A stretch of DNA of 64,000 bases, taken from NCBI GenBank assembly GCA_964388665.1, contig CAYMBJ010000006.1, forward strand, positions 21,800 through 85,799, in the 5' to 3' direction. Positions 54,370 through 63,724 of the stretch are shown one piece after another. Position 1 is the first letter of the stretch. Every line of letters starts with the position of its first letter. The notes below the pieces were generated by a model, which saw only the letters and a program-made list of their open reading frames with translations, made no database searches and was not told the DNA's origin. Source of the stretch: CALCCV01 sp964388665. Its GTDB lineage: Bacteria > Bdellovibrionota > Bdellovibrionia > Bdellovibrionales > Bdellovibrionaceae. The translations under genes and the position numbers were made by a program.

Positions 54370-54516
54370 GGAGAAAGCGGCATTAAATACCTGTTTTTTA
54401 GTGCAAAAACACTTCCTGTTCAGAAAGGATTTAATCTAGGTAGACGGCAATTGTCTGTGTATGAGCTGATCATTGCAAAATTAATGTACAAAATATCCTA
54501 ACTTCTATTTGCGCGG

Positions 54517-55569
54517 TTAACGCGCAGACAATGGTGTGCGTCCTTTTGAATTCAAAAGCCATGTTAGGGCGTCTGGCAATCTTTGCCGCCAATAGGCCAT
54601 ACTATGACCTGGGTTTGATTGAATTGAGATATTTGACTGGGCAACATGGCAATCGCTCTCGTCAGCACAGATCTGAGGGTTGTTTGCAGCACCGAATAGG
54701 CGAGCCCAAACGGTTGCCGATGTCGGAAATCTCTCTCTGCTGAGACCAAAGTCTTTCACATGAGTTTCAATCCAGAACGAGACCAGCGCCAAGCGCTTCT
54801 CAACGCCGCTAAAATCATTGAGGATGCGGGCTCCAACACTGGTGACATTGAGGCTGAACGGCAAATCCTGACGCTCTGAACTCAATCCTAAAAATGAGTC
54901 TTTAAACATCGCAGGCACCTCAGACTCTGTGGATCTAAAGATCGGACTCAATGATACAAAGGCGCTAAACAATTGCGGGTAGTCGATGGCGAGCTTCATC
55001 GCACCGTGGGCTCCCATTGAAATTCCAGCCACCAGCCAGGGAGCATTCTCCAATTCTGGAAATTTGTGCATTACGAACTCTCGCAACTCCTGGGCAATAA
55101 ATTTCTCCCAACTCCTGGAGCCCCTTCCAAGCCAATAGTCGGTCGCAGTCCTTCCCTCAGAATCTTTAAATAGGTCCTGAATACTAATGACTATTGCCGG
55201 ATTTTTTTGATACGCGGCAGACCCAAACCATCCCCCTAGCCCCGCGACCTCAATCATCAGGCCATCCGGTTGATCTGGAGAAATCGCATAGCCATTGCCA
55301 TGTAAAAACAGAATCACAGGGGTATCAGGTTTGATCCGTGAGGGCATCCACGCCTTGGCATAGATAAGTGCTTTGTCTTCTGGCCTACCCAAATGAAGGG
55401 AGGGGATGAACCATTTTTCTGATGCGACTTCAATTGCGGATGCAAATGACTCCTCAAGTTTTTGACATTGTGCCGGCAAAGGGCACTCAGCTATTGCAGT
55501 GGAATCCCCGGCATTCGACACCAAGGCAAACTGAAGGAAAAAGAATAGAGCAAGAGCATGTATCGTCAT
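54517..55569 (-). CDS. Secreted esterase-like alpha/beta hydrolase
   Basis: This protein of about 350 residues has a signal peptide and an esterase D/PHB-depolymerase-like fold: Val-Ile-Leu-Phe-Leu-His-Gly-Asn-Gly-Tyr, nucleophile elbow Gly-Ile-Ser-Met-Gly-Ala-His-Gly, and a late Asn-Pro-Gly-His-Ser candidate catalytic His. Cys pairs in the N-terminal part and near the C-terminus could form disulphides. The ATG at 55569 is preferred; a short upstream extension is possible. Substrate unknown. Confidence 0.8.
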   Translation of the reverse strand: MTIHALALFFFLQFALVSNAGDSTAIAECPLPAQCQKLEESFASAIEVASEKWFIPSLHLGRPEDKALIYAKAWMPSRIKPDTPVILFLHGNGYAISPDQPDGLMIEVAGLGGWFGSAAYQKNPAIVISIQDLFKDSEGRTATDYWLGRGSRSWEKFIAQELREFVMHKFPELENAPWLVAGISMGAHGAMKLAIDYPQLFSAFVSLSPIFRSTESEVPAMFKDSFLGLSSERQDLPFSLNVTSVGARILNDFSGVEKRLALVSFWIETHVKDFGLSRERFPTSATVWARLFGAANNPQICADESDCHVAQSNISIQSNPGHSMAYWRQRLPDALTWLLNSKGRTPLSAR

Positions 55570-55725
55570 CACGGATAGGATCCTTAGCAAAAGTCCTACC
55601 GTCTTTGCGACTGGCCATCAATTTGACACTCGGGATGAAAAGTTTACCTCATACGGGGCAACCACTCTCATGGCGTCGATCCTGCCGGCGGTGTCAAACT
55701 ACTGATGGCAGTGATCATGGCATCA

Positions 55726-55748
55726 AGCTTAATATGAAATTAAGCTTT
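55726..55748. promoter_or_regulatory. Perfect 9-bp inverted repeat upstream of nitroreductase
   Basis: AAGCTTAAT and ATTAAGCTT pair around a 5-base loop, 78 bases before the GTG start of the nitroreductase-like gene. It lies where a promoter or operator is expected. It could also be a terminator for neither gene, since the neighbours diverge. Confidence 0.4.
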
Positions 55749-55825
55749 ACTAATGTTTACATTCTACCAATTTAGTTTTACTTCTTTGCCTGAACTTTAG
55801 CAGATCTCGAATGGGAGAATGGTCA

Positions 55826-56479
55826 GTGACAAGAATGGATTTAGATATCTTACATCGTCAATCTGAAGCACTGCAGGCCTCGGCGCAGTTTCTAAAAAGA
55901 ATGTCGAGCCGGCGCACCGTTCGGCATTTTTCCCCTGAGCCCGTTGAGCGCGAGCTCTTATTGAATGCCATCAAAACTGCCGGCACTGCGCCGAGCGGCG
56001 CCAATCGACAGCCTTGGCATTTTGCGCTGATCACCACTCAGGAAGTAAAATCAAAAATTCGCGAGGCTGCGGAGGCCGTTGAACAGAATTTCTATTCAGA
56101 ACCATCCTTGAAATCCTGGGTCGAAGACTTAAAGCCCCTGGGTACAAGTGCCACGAAAGCACATTTAACAGAAGCTCCGGCATTGATTGCCGTATTTAGC
56201 CGTTCCGTAACCCAAACAGAAGAAAACAAAACGCAAAGAACCTATTATCCCATCGAATCAACGGGAATCGCTGTTGGCCTGTTGATCGCGTCTCTCCACA
56301 GTTCGGGGCTTGCCACGCTCACTCACACGCCTCGGCCAATGTACTTTTTAAACGAGCTCTTGGGCTTTGATAAAACCTATCGGCCCTTTATGATTGTCAC
56401 CACTGGGCACCCCAAAACCCCTATTGAGCTGCCAGATATCACCAGAAAAAAATTCAATCAAATTTTTAGTGAGTTCTAG
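55826..56479 (+). CDS. Nitroreductase family protein, iodotyrosine-deiodinase-like
   Basis: This 217-residue flavoprotein starts at a GTG (55826) with GGAG eight bases upstream. The sequence closely follows the iodotyrosine deiodinase branch of the nitroreductase family: Arg-Arg-Thr-Val-Arg-His-Phe-Ser-Pro-Glu-Pro-Val, Thr-Ala-Gly-Thr-Ala-Pro-Ser-Gly-Ala-Asn, Gln-Pro-Trp-His-Phe, Glu-Ala-Pro-Ala-Leu-Ile-Ala-Val, Gly-Ile-Ala-Val-Gly-Leu-Leu-Ile-Ala-Ser-Leu and Thr-Gly-His-Pro. These bind FMN in a homodimer. Bacterial members reduce halotyrosines or other substrates; the one here is unknown. It converges with the copper-efflux operon, overlapping its 3' end by 14 bases. Confidence 0.85.
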   Translation: MTRMDLDILHRQSEALQASAQFLKRMSSRRTVRHFSPEPVERELLLNAIKTAGTAPSGANRQPWHFALITTQEVKSKIREAAEAVEQNFYSEPSLKSWVEDLKPLGTSATKAHLTEAPALIAVFSRSVTQTEENKTQRTYYPIESTGIAVGLLIASLHSSGLATLTHTPRPMYFLNELLGFDKTYRPFMIVTTGHPKTPIELPDITRKKFNQIFSEF

Positions 56480-59400
56480 CCTCAATTTTGGTTTCGCCAA
56501 GGGATCGCTCGCGCCAGAGTGCAAAGATGGCCGGATATACCAAAAGCTCCAACAAAAATGAAGTGAAGATCCCGCCAATCATGGGGGCCGCCATTCGCTT
56601 CATCACATCGGCACCGCTGTCCGCAGAGCTTGCCCACAAGATTGGGAGCAGCGCCAGAAAGGTTGTCAGCACCGTCATCATCTTGGGTCTAATGCGCTTT
56701 ACCGCCCCAATGTGAATGGCTTCCTTCAGATCTACAAATGAATTCATCTGACCCGTGGCTTTCTTTTTTTCGTAAGCCAAATCCAGATACAGAAGCATAT
56801 AAATGGCAGTCTCTGCATCCACGCCCAGGAGCGCAATGAGGCCCACCCAAACGGCAATACTCATGTTATAATCGAGAGCATACAAGAGCCAAATTGCGCC
56901 AATGGCTGAAAATGGAATTGCTAGTAGCACAATAGATGTCTTCACTGCAGATTTGGTATTCATATAGATCAGTATCAGAACAATCAACAGTGTGATGGGC
57001 AGCACCACCTTTAGCTTTTCTTTAACCCTCGCCATACTTTGATACTGGCCACTCCAAATAAGCGAATATCCTGCCGGTAGTTCTAAGTTGTCATTGACCG
57101 ATTGCTTTGCCCTTTTGACATAGCTGCCAACATCCGGGGTGCTCAGATCCACATACACATAGCCCGTTAGCAGCCCATTGTCGTTTCGAATCATTCCTGG
57201 TCCATTGACCATTTCGATGGTTGCAACTTCAGAAAGGGGAATCTGATATCCTTTTGGCGAATCAAGAAGAATTCGTCTAATGTCTTCTTTGTTTTGACGA
57301 AAAGCCCTCGCATAGCGAACATTGACTGAGTAGCGTTCGCGGCCTTCCACTGTGGTGGTGACGTTTTTTCCACCCAGGGCCGTGGAAAGAATTGCCTGCG
57401 CCCGATCTATCGAAATTCCGTGGCGAGCAAGGGCTTCGCGATTGAAATTGAAATCAAAAAAGAAGCCGCCGGCCGCTCGCTCTGCAAAAACACTTCTTGT
57501 TCCTTCAACACCGCTGATGATTTTCTCGACTTCAATTCCGATCCGCTCTATCTCTTTAAGGTCAGATCCAGCGATTTTGATACCTATGGGAGTGCGAATA
57601 CCCGTGGTCAACATGTCGATGCGACCCTTAATGGGAAGTGTCCAAGCATTGGTGAGGCCTGGAAATTTCATTTTGCTATTCATTTCTGCGATCAGCTCTT
57701 CCCAGCTCATAAAACTGGGAGTGATCCATCGAAAGGGGGTCTGCAGAAGATCGGGAAGAAAGGAATACCACCTCTCTTTGGTGCGCCATTCCCGTTGATC
57801 TCGCAGAACGACAACTGTTTCCATCATTGAGAGAGGTGCGGGGTCGGTGGCCGTGGCAGCGCGCCCTGCCTTTCCGTGAACACTCACCACTTCAGGAAAG
57901 CTCATCAATATTTGATCTTGCTTTTGCAATAGGTTTTGGGCTTCTGTGACAGAAATTCCTGGCATGGTTGTGGGCATATACAAAATCGTGCCTTCATTGA
58001 GTGGTGGCATAAATTCTGAACCCAGCTTAAAATAAACTGGAATCGTCGCAACAACCATTAACACCGCGATGACCACCACTTTTATTCGATGCTCCACCAC
58101 CCAGTCCACAGTCGGGCCATAGACACGAAATAAAAATCGACTGATGGGATGATTTTCTTCTGCGCGGATCGTGGGAGAAAAAACAAAGTTCACGATCTTA
58201 GTGAACCATGTGGGCCCCTGAGTGACTTCTTTGGTTCTAGTGAAAATTATAAGCAGTGCAGGAACCAAGGTGATAGAAAGCACTGACGCCACAAGCATGG
58301 CCAGCGTCTTGGTATAGGCCAGCGGCTTAAACAATCGCCCTTCTTGAGCCTCCAGAGCAAAAATGGGCAAAAATGAAACCGCAATCACCAAGAGTGAATA
58401 GAAACTGGCTGGGCCCACCTCTTTGATTGACGAAATGATGATGTCTGTTGCGTTACCTTGTTGTCCACCTTCTCGCCATTCTTCCAACTTTTTATGACAA
58501 TTTTCGACCACAACAATTGCGGCATCCACCATAGCACCAATTGCAATGGCAATGCCTCCCAATGACATTATGTTTGCCGACACATCCATTAGATACATCA
58601 GAATGAACGATATCACTACGGCCGTTGGCAAAGTGATGATCGGCACCAGGGCACTGGGAATGTGCAATAGAAAGATAAGAATGACCAGTGCCACAACGAT
58701 CATTTCGACTATGAGCTCATGAGTAAGAGTATTCACTGAGCGCTGAATCAACTCACTGCGATCGTAGGTTTGAACAACTTCAACTCCCTCTGGCAAGGAT
58801 GGCTTGAGGTCTTCAATCTTCTTTTTGACCCGTTCAATCACTTGATTGGCATTTTCACCAAATCGCATTACAATGATTCCACCGACCGTGTCACCCAGAC
58901 CATTGAGATCACCGAGTCCGCGTCGAATCTCGGGTCCACGAACAACCTTAGCTACATTTTTAACATAGATGGGCACGCCACGATTGTTCACGCCAATGAC
59001 AATGTTTTCGATGTCCTTTTTTGTTTTGGCGTACCCCTTGGCGCGGATCATATACTCCGTGCCAGAAAACTCGATGATTCGTGCTCCGGTTTCGCTGTTA
59101 CCTTGCTTTATGGCCTCTGAAACTTTGGTGAGCGGCACATTGTAAGCTCTTAGGGACTCAGGATTGACTTGGACCTGATATTGATTTTCAAAACCACCAA
59201 AAGAAGCCACCTCTGAAACACCGGCGACAGCCTGCAATTGATATCTTAAGAACCAGTCTTGAAATGATCGCAAGTCCGCAAGATTTCGTTTTCCTGAAGT
59301 GTCTTTGAGAGCGTACTGATAGACCCAGCCAACTCCTGTCGCGTCGGGACCAAGTTCTGTTTGTACACCCTCGGGAAGTTGCGGAGTGATTTTGGAGAGG

Positions 59401-59735
59401 TACTCGAGCACCCGTGACCTTGCCCAATAGATGTCAGTGCCATCTTCAAATATGGCATAGACATAGGAAGCACCAAATGTCGAAAGTCCGCGAATGTCCT
59501 TGATCTTGGGAACACCCAAAAGACTCGTGACAATGGGATAAGTGACTTGATCTTCTACAATATCGGGACTTACATTCCAAGTCGAATAGACAATGACCTG
59601 TGTATCAGACAGATCAGGAATCGCATCAATTGGAATGTTCTTCATGCTGTACCAACCGCCCACCAGTGCCGCGACCACAGCAAAGACTGTAATGAAACGA
59701 TTTCTTGCGCAAAATTCGATGATAGATAGTAGCAT
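56466..59735 (-). CDS. cusA: Heavy-metal efflux RND pump (CusA-type)
   Basis: This 1089-residue inner-membrane RND transporter has 12 transmembrane helices. It carries the HME family sequences Ala-Ile-Gly-Ala-Met-Val-Asp-Ala-Ala-Ile-Val-Val-Val-Glu (proton-relay Asp) and Gly-Ser-Glu-Phe-Met-Pro-Pro-Leu-Asn-Glu-Gly. The three methionines that bind Cu(I)/Ag(I) in CusA appear in the equivalent contexts Leu-Tyr-Met-Pro, Ser-Met-Met-Glu-Thr and Arg-Ile-Asp-Met-Leu-Thr-Thr-Gly. This favours copper/silver over zinc/cobalt. It is the last gene of the operon with the adaptor and outer-membrane channel. Confidence 0.93.
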   Translation of the reverse strand: MLLSIIEFCARNRFITVFAVVAALVGGWYSMKNIPIDAIPDLSDTQVIVYSTWNVSPDIVEDQVTYPIVTSLLGVPKIKDIRGLSTFGASYVYAIFEDGTDIYWARSRVLEYLSKITPQLPEGVQTELGPDATGVGWVYQYALKDTSGKRNLADLRSFQDWFLRYQLQAVAGVSEVASFGGFENQYQVQVNPESLRAYNVPLTKVSEAIKQGNSETGARIIEFSGTEYMIRAKGYAKTKKDIENIVIGVNNRGVPIYVKNVAKVVRGPEIRRGLGDLNGLGDTVGGIIVMRFGENANQVIERVKKKIEDLKPSLPEGVEVVQTYDRSELIQRSVNTLTHELIVEMIVVALVILIFLLHIPSALVPIITLPTAVVISFILMYLMDVSANIMSLGGIAIAIGAMVDAAIVVVENCHKKLEEWREGGQQGNATDIIISSIKEVGPASFYSLLVIAVSFLPIFALEAQEGRLFKPLAYTKTLAMLVASVLSITLVPALLIIFTRTKEVTQGPTWFTKIVNFVFSPTIRAEENHPISRFLFRVYGPTVDWVVEHRIKVVVIAVLMVVATIPVYFKLGSEFMPPLNEGTILYMPTTMPGISVTEAQNLLQKQDQILMSFPEVVSVHGKAGRAATATDPAPLSMMETVVVLRDQREWRTKERWYSFLPDLLQTPFRWITPSFMSWEELIAEMNSKMKFPGLTNAWTLPIKGRIDMLTTGIRTPIGIKIAGSDLKEIERIGIEVEKIISGVEGTRSVFAERAAGGFFFDFNFNREALARHGISIDRAQAILSTALGGKNVTTTVEGRERYSVNVRYARAFRQNKEDIRRILLDSPKGYQIPLSEVATIEMVNGPGMIRNDNGLLTGYVYVDLSTPDVGSYVKRAKQSVNDNLELPAGYSLIWSGQYQSMARVKEKLKVVLPITLLIVLILIYMNTKSAVKTSIVLLAIPFSAIGAIWLLYALDYNMSIAVWVGLIALLGVDAETAIYMLLYLDLAYEKKKATGQMNSFVDLKEAIHIGAVKRIRPKMMTVLTTFLALLPILWASSADSGADVMKRMAAPMIGGIFTSFLLELLVYPAIFALWRERSLGETKIEARTH

Positions 59736-59749
59736 CTGTTCGTACCTCT

Positions 59750-60919
59750 CTAGTGGTTATGAGCGCTTGAGGCACTCCCCGCACCCTGAATGACGGATTT
59801 CAATCTTGACTCTGAATCGAGCATAAAATTTCCTCCAATCACCACCTCTTCACTTGGCTTCACACCTGCGGCAATGGCCGCCTCTTTGTCAGTTTCTAAA
59901 AGCACAGTCACAACTCGAGGTTCAAATTTTCCTTCGCCCTTTTTTACAAAGACATAGGTCTCTCTGCCCGTATCCATAATGGCCTCCAGTGGAACCGCAA
60001 GATGCTCACCGACTGGCGCAAAAATTGTGATGTTTACATAGGATTCTGGGCGAATTGAAGGATGATTTTCATTTAGCTGAATCCGCACCTTGGCCGTTCT
60101 GGTGTCTGGGTCAATCACCTGATCAATAGATATGACCTCTCCGGCCAGAGTCTTACCTTGCAGAAAGTTTGCCGTAATTTGCGCAGAGAGTCCCTTTTTC
60201 AGATACGGCAGATCCACCTCAAATATGTCTGCATAGATCCAATTGTCCTGACCCTTGCCACTAACAAGAAGACCTTCTGACTGCGATCCTCTTTTTGCCA
60301 GATTTGCAGTCTGCTCGTCAGAGAGCCCCAAAACTTTCAAACGAATCTTTGAAGATCGAATCATCTGTCTGGTGTTTTCTCTAACGTCAGCCAAAGGTGA
60401 GTTTTTGATCTGCTGCCACTGTCTAAGCGCCTCTAAGTATTCACTTTGCGCTGTATACAGCTCAGGATCAAAGGCAATTCGACCGGGAGCACGAATGGAT
60501 TTAAAAAGTGGTTTGAGTTCAGCTCTTCCCAACTTAATGCCAATCATCTGTTGTTTGTTCAGTGATAGCTCGAAACCCACATGCCCCTTGGGCACATCAG
60601 CTTGATTGGCCTGGTCCGCTGGTGCATCTGTTGTCATTTCTGAATCAGCTGCCGCGTGGGCCGCGTGCGTCTCTGGATCCTCTTGCTCTTGATCTTGATC
60701 TTGAACCAACACCAGATCCATCCCGCAAATAGGACAGGTGCCAGGCTTTTCAGATGTGATTTGCGGATGCATAGGACATACATACATCGTTGCTGCCGCA
60801 GAGTCTTGTTGTTGAGTTTGCTTGGAGGTGCCTGTCTTCTTTTCGCCGCTGAAAAACCACCAAGAGCTAGCGCCAACCACTACAAGTAAAATTGTAAAAA
60901 TAATTACAGATCGTTTCAT
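59750..60919 (-). CDS. cusB: Efflux periplasmic adaptor with heavy-metal-binding domain (CusB-type)
   Basis: This 389-residue adaptor starts at the ATG at 60919 with GAGGGG upstream, one base after the TolC-like stop. An N-terminal anchor (about 4-22) is followed by a metal-binding domain with Tyr-Val-Cys-Pro-Met-His-Pro and Cys-Pro-Ile-Cys-Gly-Met-Asp-Leu, typical of CusB-type adaptors that fuse this Cys/Met-rich domain. Then come the alpha-helical hairpin, lipoyl and beta-barrel domains (Gly-Arg-Ile-Ala-Phe-Asp, Glu-Ser-Tyr-Val-Asn-Ile). It links CusA to the outer-membrane channel. The C-terminus ends Ala-His-Asn-His. Confidence 0.92.
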   Translation of the reverse strand: MKRSVIIFTILLVVVGASSWWFFSGEKKTGTSKQTQQQDSAAATMYVCPMHPQITSEKPGTCPICGMDLVLVQDQDQEQEDPETHAAHAAADSEMTTDAPADQANQADVPKGHVGFELSLNKQQMIGIKLGRAELKPLFKSIRAPGRIAFDPELYTAQSEYLEALRQWQQIKNSPLADVRENTRQMIRSSKIRLKVLGLSDEQTANLAKRGSQSEGLLVSGKGQDNWIYADIFEVDLPYLKKGLSAQITANFLQGKTLAGEVISIDQVIDPDTRTAKVRIQLNENHPSIRPESYVNITIFAPVGEHLAVPLEAIMDTGRETYVFVKKGEGKFEPRVVTVLLETDKEAAIAAGVKPSEEVVIGGNFMLDSESRLKSVIQGAGSASSAHNH

Positions 60920-60920
60920 A

Positions 60921-62174
60921 TTATTGCCCCTCAATTTTGTTCGCTAGGTCAGACACCGAATAACCGAGCCGCGCTTCTAGCTGACTCAATTGACTCACAT
61001 ATTGCCTGAGTGATTGAAAAAATCCCGTGCGAACTCGGTACAAAGATCGCTCGCTGTCCAGAAGATCTAAAAAGGAAGTCCTGCTAGCCTGATAGGCCGA
61101 TCGTGCCGATTTGTAGGCACTCTGAGCTTGCGGGATCAAACTGGTTTCATAAATATTAAGAGTTTTTGAACCCGTCATCACTTTACCGTTCAAATCCTTA
61201 ACCGCAGCAGCAAGCTTTTGAGTGGCATCCGTCACTTTAAACTCCTGTGACAATTTTTTGGCTGAGGCGGCAGAGGCTTCAGAGCTTTTCTTCCAGAACC
61301 AGAGTGGAATGGTGATTCCCACAGAATAAATTTTAGAATCCTCAGGATCCCCGGCGATCCTTTGTTGATACTGAATTTGAAGATCTGGAGCGTATTCCCA
61401 TTTGTACAATGAGCCTAGGTACTCTGCCTCTTTTAACAAATGAACTTCACTTTGAATCACCGGTGATTTGTCATGCAGCTCTGAGGTCAAGGCTGCAAGT
61501 GAACTGGCAATACCGCTAGAGCTGACTCTCGGCGGAGTGATGTTCTGATCTGCCAACTCCAAGCGTGCTAAAGTGGCATCACCAATGACCGCTCGGAGGC
61601 TGTCTTGCAATGCCTCCTCCTCTTGAGTCTGGCGAATCAGGTCCAACTCCAGCTGAGTCAGCTCAAAGTGAGCTTTCATTGAATCACCTTGTGGCGATTT
61701 TCCGGCGGCGTACTTTTTCTCGGCAATTCTCGCAAACTCTTTTACCGCTTGCATATTAGCCTGAGTGAGCTGAATGATCTTCTGCGCAGAATAGATCGCA
61801 AAAAAGATTGTGGTCACCTGACTGCGCACCTCCAACTGCTCCACTGCAAGCCTGGCTTTAAAACTTTCAGCCCGGCTCTGCTGAATCTTTGCCTGCAGGT
61901 AGTACTTAACAGGAAATCGAACCCGCTGGGTGATGGTGCCATATTGCGTGCGCATATTTCGATCGAGAGTAGAAATGCCCAACATTGGATCCTCTAAGGT
62001 GGCCTTTGCAGACACTAGAGAATCTTCAGCCTCGGCCATGCTTCTGGATGCCGCAATGCTGGGACTGTTTTTGTAAGCCAAGTCAATCAGCTCGGGCAAG
62101 TTCATTGCAGACACCGCCTGGCTGAAAAGGCCATGCAGCAGACTGCTGAAAAGTACATAGTATATAACACGCAT
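60921..62174 (-). CDS. cusC: TolC-family outer-membrane channel (CusC-like)
   Basis: This 417-residue protein starts at the ATG at 62174 with AGGAG, and has a signal peptide (about 1-22). Two related halves with long coiled-coil helices follow the OEP/TolC pattern (Leu-Ile-Asp-Leu-Ala-Tyr-Lys-Asn-Ser-Pro-Ser-Ile-Ala near residue 28). Its stop is followed after one base by the adaptor start, so the operon order is channel, adaptor, pump. No lipobox is seen, unlike E. coli CusC. Confidence 0.88.
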   Translation of the reverse strand: MRVIYYVLFSSLLHGLFSQAVSAMNLPELIDLAYKNSPSIAASRSMAEAEDSLVSAKATLEDPMLGISTLDRNMRTQYGTITQRVRFPVKYYLQAKIQQSRAESFKARLAVEQLEVRSQVTTIFFAIYSAQKIIQLTQANMQAVKEFARIAEKKYAAGKSPQGDSMKAHFELTQLELDLIRQTQEEEALQDSLRAVIGDATLARLELADQNITPPRVSSSGIASSLAALTSELHDKSPVIQSEVHLLKEAEYLGSLYKWEYAPDLQIQYQQRIAGDPEDSKIYSVGITIPLWFWKKSSEASAASAKKLSQEFKVTDATQKLAAAVKDLNGKVMTGSKTLNIYETSLIPQAQSAYKSARSAYQASRTSFLDLLDSERSLYRVRTGFFQSLRQYVSQLSQLEARLGYSVSDLANKIEGQ

Positions 62175-62321
62175 AAGGTCTCCTGTAGCAAAGCTCACCT
62201 ATCACTTGGGTGCACTTCAACAATGAGGCGCTGAGAGCTCCGCAGAGTCAATTCAAAAGGCAATTCCTACTTTAGCCAAAGCAACAATTGCAGTCGTCAA
62301 TGCTATGAAATATTTTGTGAT

Positions 62322-62846
62322 CTAAATGAGAAGTCTTCTGAGCCGCAGATGCAGGCGGACTTTTGTGAGAACGGGCGAGGACGAAACAACTAAATAAGCG
62401 ACATTGAGCGGCTGGGAAAACTCTGCGAGGATTGGCTCAGCAGTGATAAAAAATCGCTGTCCGCTCTCATTGTCAATGTTATGAACAGACAAAAGCTCGA
62501 CCTTTATCAAACTCTGATCACAAAACACCATCGCACATCCGTGAGTGGACTTCGACGAGTTTGAAGAGGGATTGGTGGACTGTTCAGAAGACTGATTGGC
62601 AGATGAACGGGTGGCTTGCTTTGCTTCACTCTGTCCGTGGCAGTGGCTGTCGCCGCGCTTACTGACGCCACTATTTGCTTTGGAAGGACTTTTTACACTT
62701 TCATTTATTACAAGACCGGCATTTGAAATCTCAGATCGAAACACTTGAGCACTCTGTTCACAGACCTTAGCACAGGCAAGGGCTGTCGACTGATTGGCCG
62801 TAAAGACTAAAAGTGAGAATATAGCAACTATGCACCTGGCGTTCAT
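62322..62846 (-). CDS. Exported Cys/His-rich small protein upstream of the Cus operon
   Basis: This 174-residue protein starts at the ATG at 62846 six bases after AGGAG. The signal peptide ends near Ala-Leu-Ala. The mature part contains Cys-Ala-Lys-Val-Cys, a Ser/Asn-rich disordered stretch with Gly-Asp-Ser-His-Cys-His-Gly-Gln, and a later His-Gly-Cys-Ala-Met-Val-Phe-Cys. The Cys/His/Met spacing could bind copper or silver. It precedes the efflux operon by about 150 bases on the same strand, so co-transcription is possible. No family is recognised. Confidence 0.65.
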   Translation of the reverse strand: MNARCIVAIFSLLVFTANQSTALACAKVCEQSAQVFRSEISNAGLVINESVKSPSKANSGVSKRGDSHCHGQSEAKQATRSSANQSSEQSTNPSSNSSKSTHGCAMVFCDQSLIKVELLSVHNIDNESGQRFFITAEPILAEFSQPLNVAYLVVSSSPVLTKVRLHLRLRRLLI

Positions 62847-62956
62847 CATTTGCTCCTGAGATCCAACATAAGTACCAAAGAAAGATCTGTCAATTTCGCT
62901 TATCGGTAGCGCTACAATTTTCTTAATAGGTGGAGCTCAATGCCGCTCTCTAAGGT

Positions 62957-63724
62957 TCACGGCAAGATGCGCTTTATGCGGGGAACCATCGTGTGCACCC
63001 GTCGACAATAATTGAGATACTTTTCTCCCCATTTGCGAATCAAATCGCGCTCCTCATAAGATACCCCGATAATAACATACACTGTGAAAAGAATGCTAAA
63101 TTGAAATCGATCATATGTCATGGTTGGGGTTGCCCACAGTCCAATCAAGGCCCCCGTCATGATGGGATGTCTATCAAATCTGTACATTAGACGCTCTTTA
63201 AACGGAAGTTTTGGTGGAACTTTGTTTACTAAAGAGTACCAAACTTGCTCAAGGCCAAAGAGCTCAAAGTGATTGATACAAAATGTCGCCAAAAACAGAT
63301 AGGCCCAACCGAACACCCCCAATGCCGTAGTTACCATTTTGAAAATCGGAATATCAACTTGCCAAAGAGTCGAAGGATTGACTTGCCAGAGAGCCAACAT
63401 AATCCAAGTCACAATGGCAGTCGCAAGAACATATGTTGAGCGCTCCGCCTCATTGGGAATGACCCTGGTCCACTTCTCTTTGAACCAAGGGCGGGCCATA
63501 ATTGAATGTTGCAAGCCAAACAGCGACATTAAAAAAATATTAAAAATCAGAGCTAGCCACGGACTGCTCAGCGAAAAAGGTTCTTTTTGAAACTTAACAA
63601 CTCCGACACTCACCGCGATGATACCCAACAATGCAGAAACACCTAAAAGGTAACTGACGATCCCATAAAAAAATATTGTGCTTCGACGAATCCAACCTCT
63701 GCGCGCAACTGATTCTTTGCTCAC
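62957..63724 (-). CDS. mddA: MddA/NnrU-like membrane methyltransferase
   Basis: This 255-residue protein has about five transmembrane helices and matches the methanethiol S-methyltransferase (MddA) branch of the NnrU/isoprenylcysteine methyltransferase superfamily: Leu-Phe-Gly-Leu-Gln-His-Ser-Ile-Met-Ala-Arg-Pro-Trp-Phe-Lys, Glu-Ala-Glu-Arg-Ser-Thr-Tyr-Val-Leu and Arg-His-Pro-Ile-Met-Thr-Gly-Ala. MddA makes dimethylsulphide from methanethiol using SAM. The start is a GTG (63724) behind GGGGGGAG. It follows the efflux operon's upstream region on the same strand, about 110 bases away. Confidence 0.85.
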   Translation of the reverse strand: MSKESVARRGWIRRSTIFFYGIVSYLLGVSALLGIIAVSVGVVKFQKEPFSLSSPWLALIFNIFLMSLFGLQHSIMARPWFKEKWTRVIPNEAERSTYVLATAIVTWIMLALWQVNPSTLWQVDIPIFKMVTTALGVFGWAYLFLATFCINHFELFGLEQVWYSLVNKVPPKLPFKERLMYRFDRHPIMTGALIGLWATPTMTYDRFQFSILFTVYVIIGVSYEERDLIRKWGEKYLNYCRRVHTMVPRIKRILP

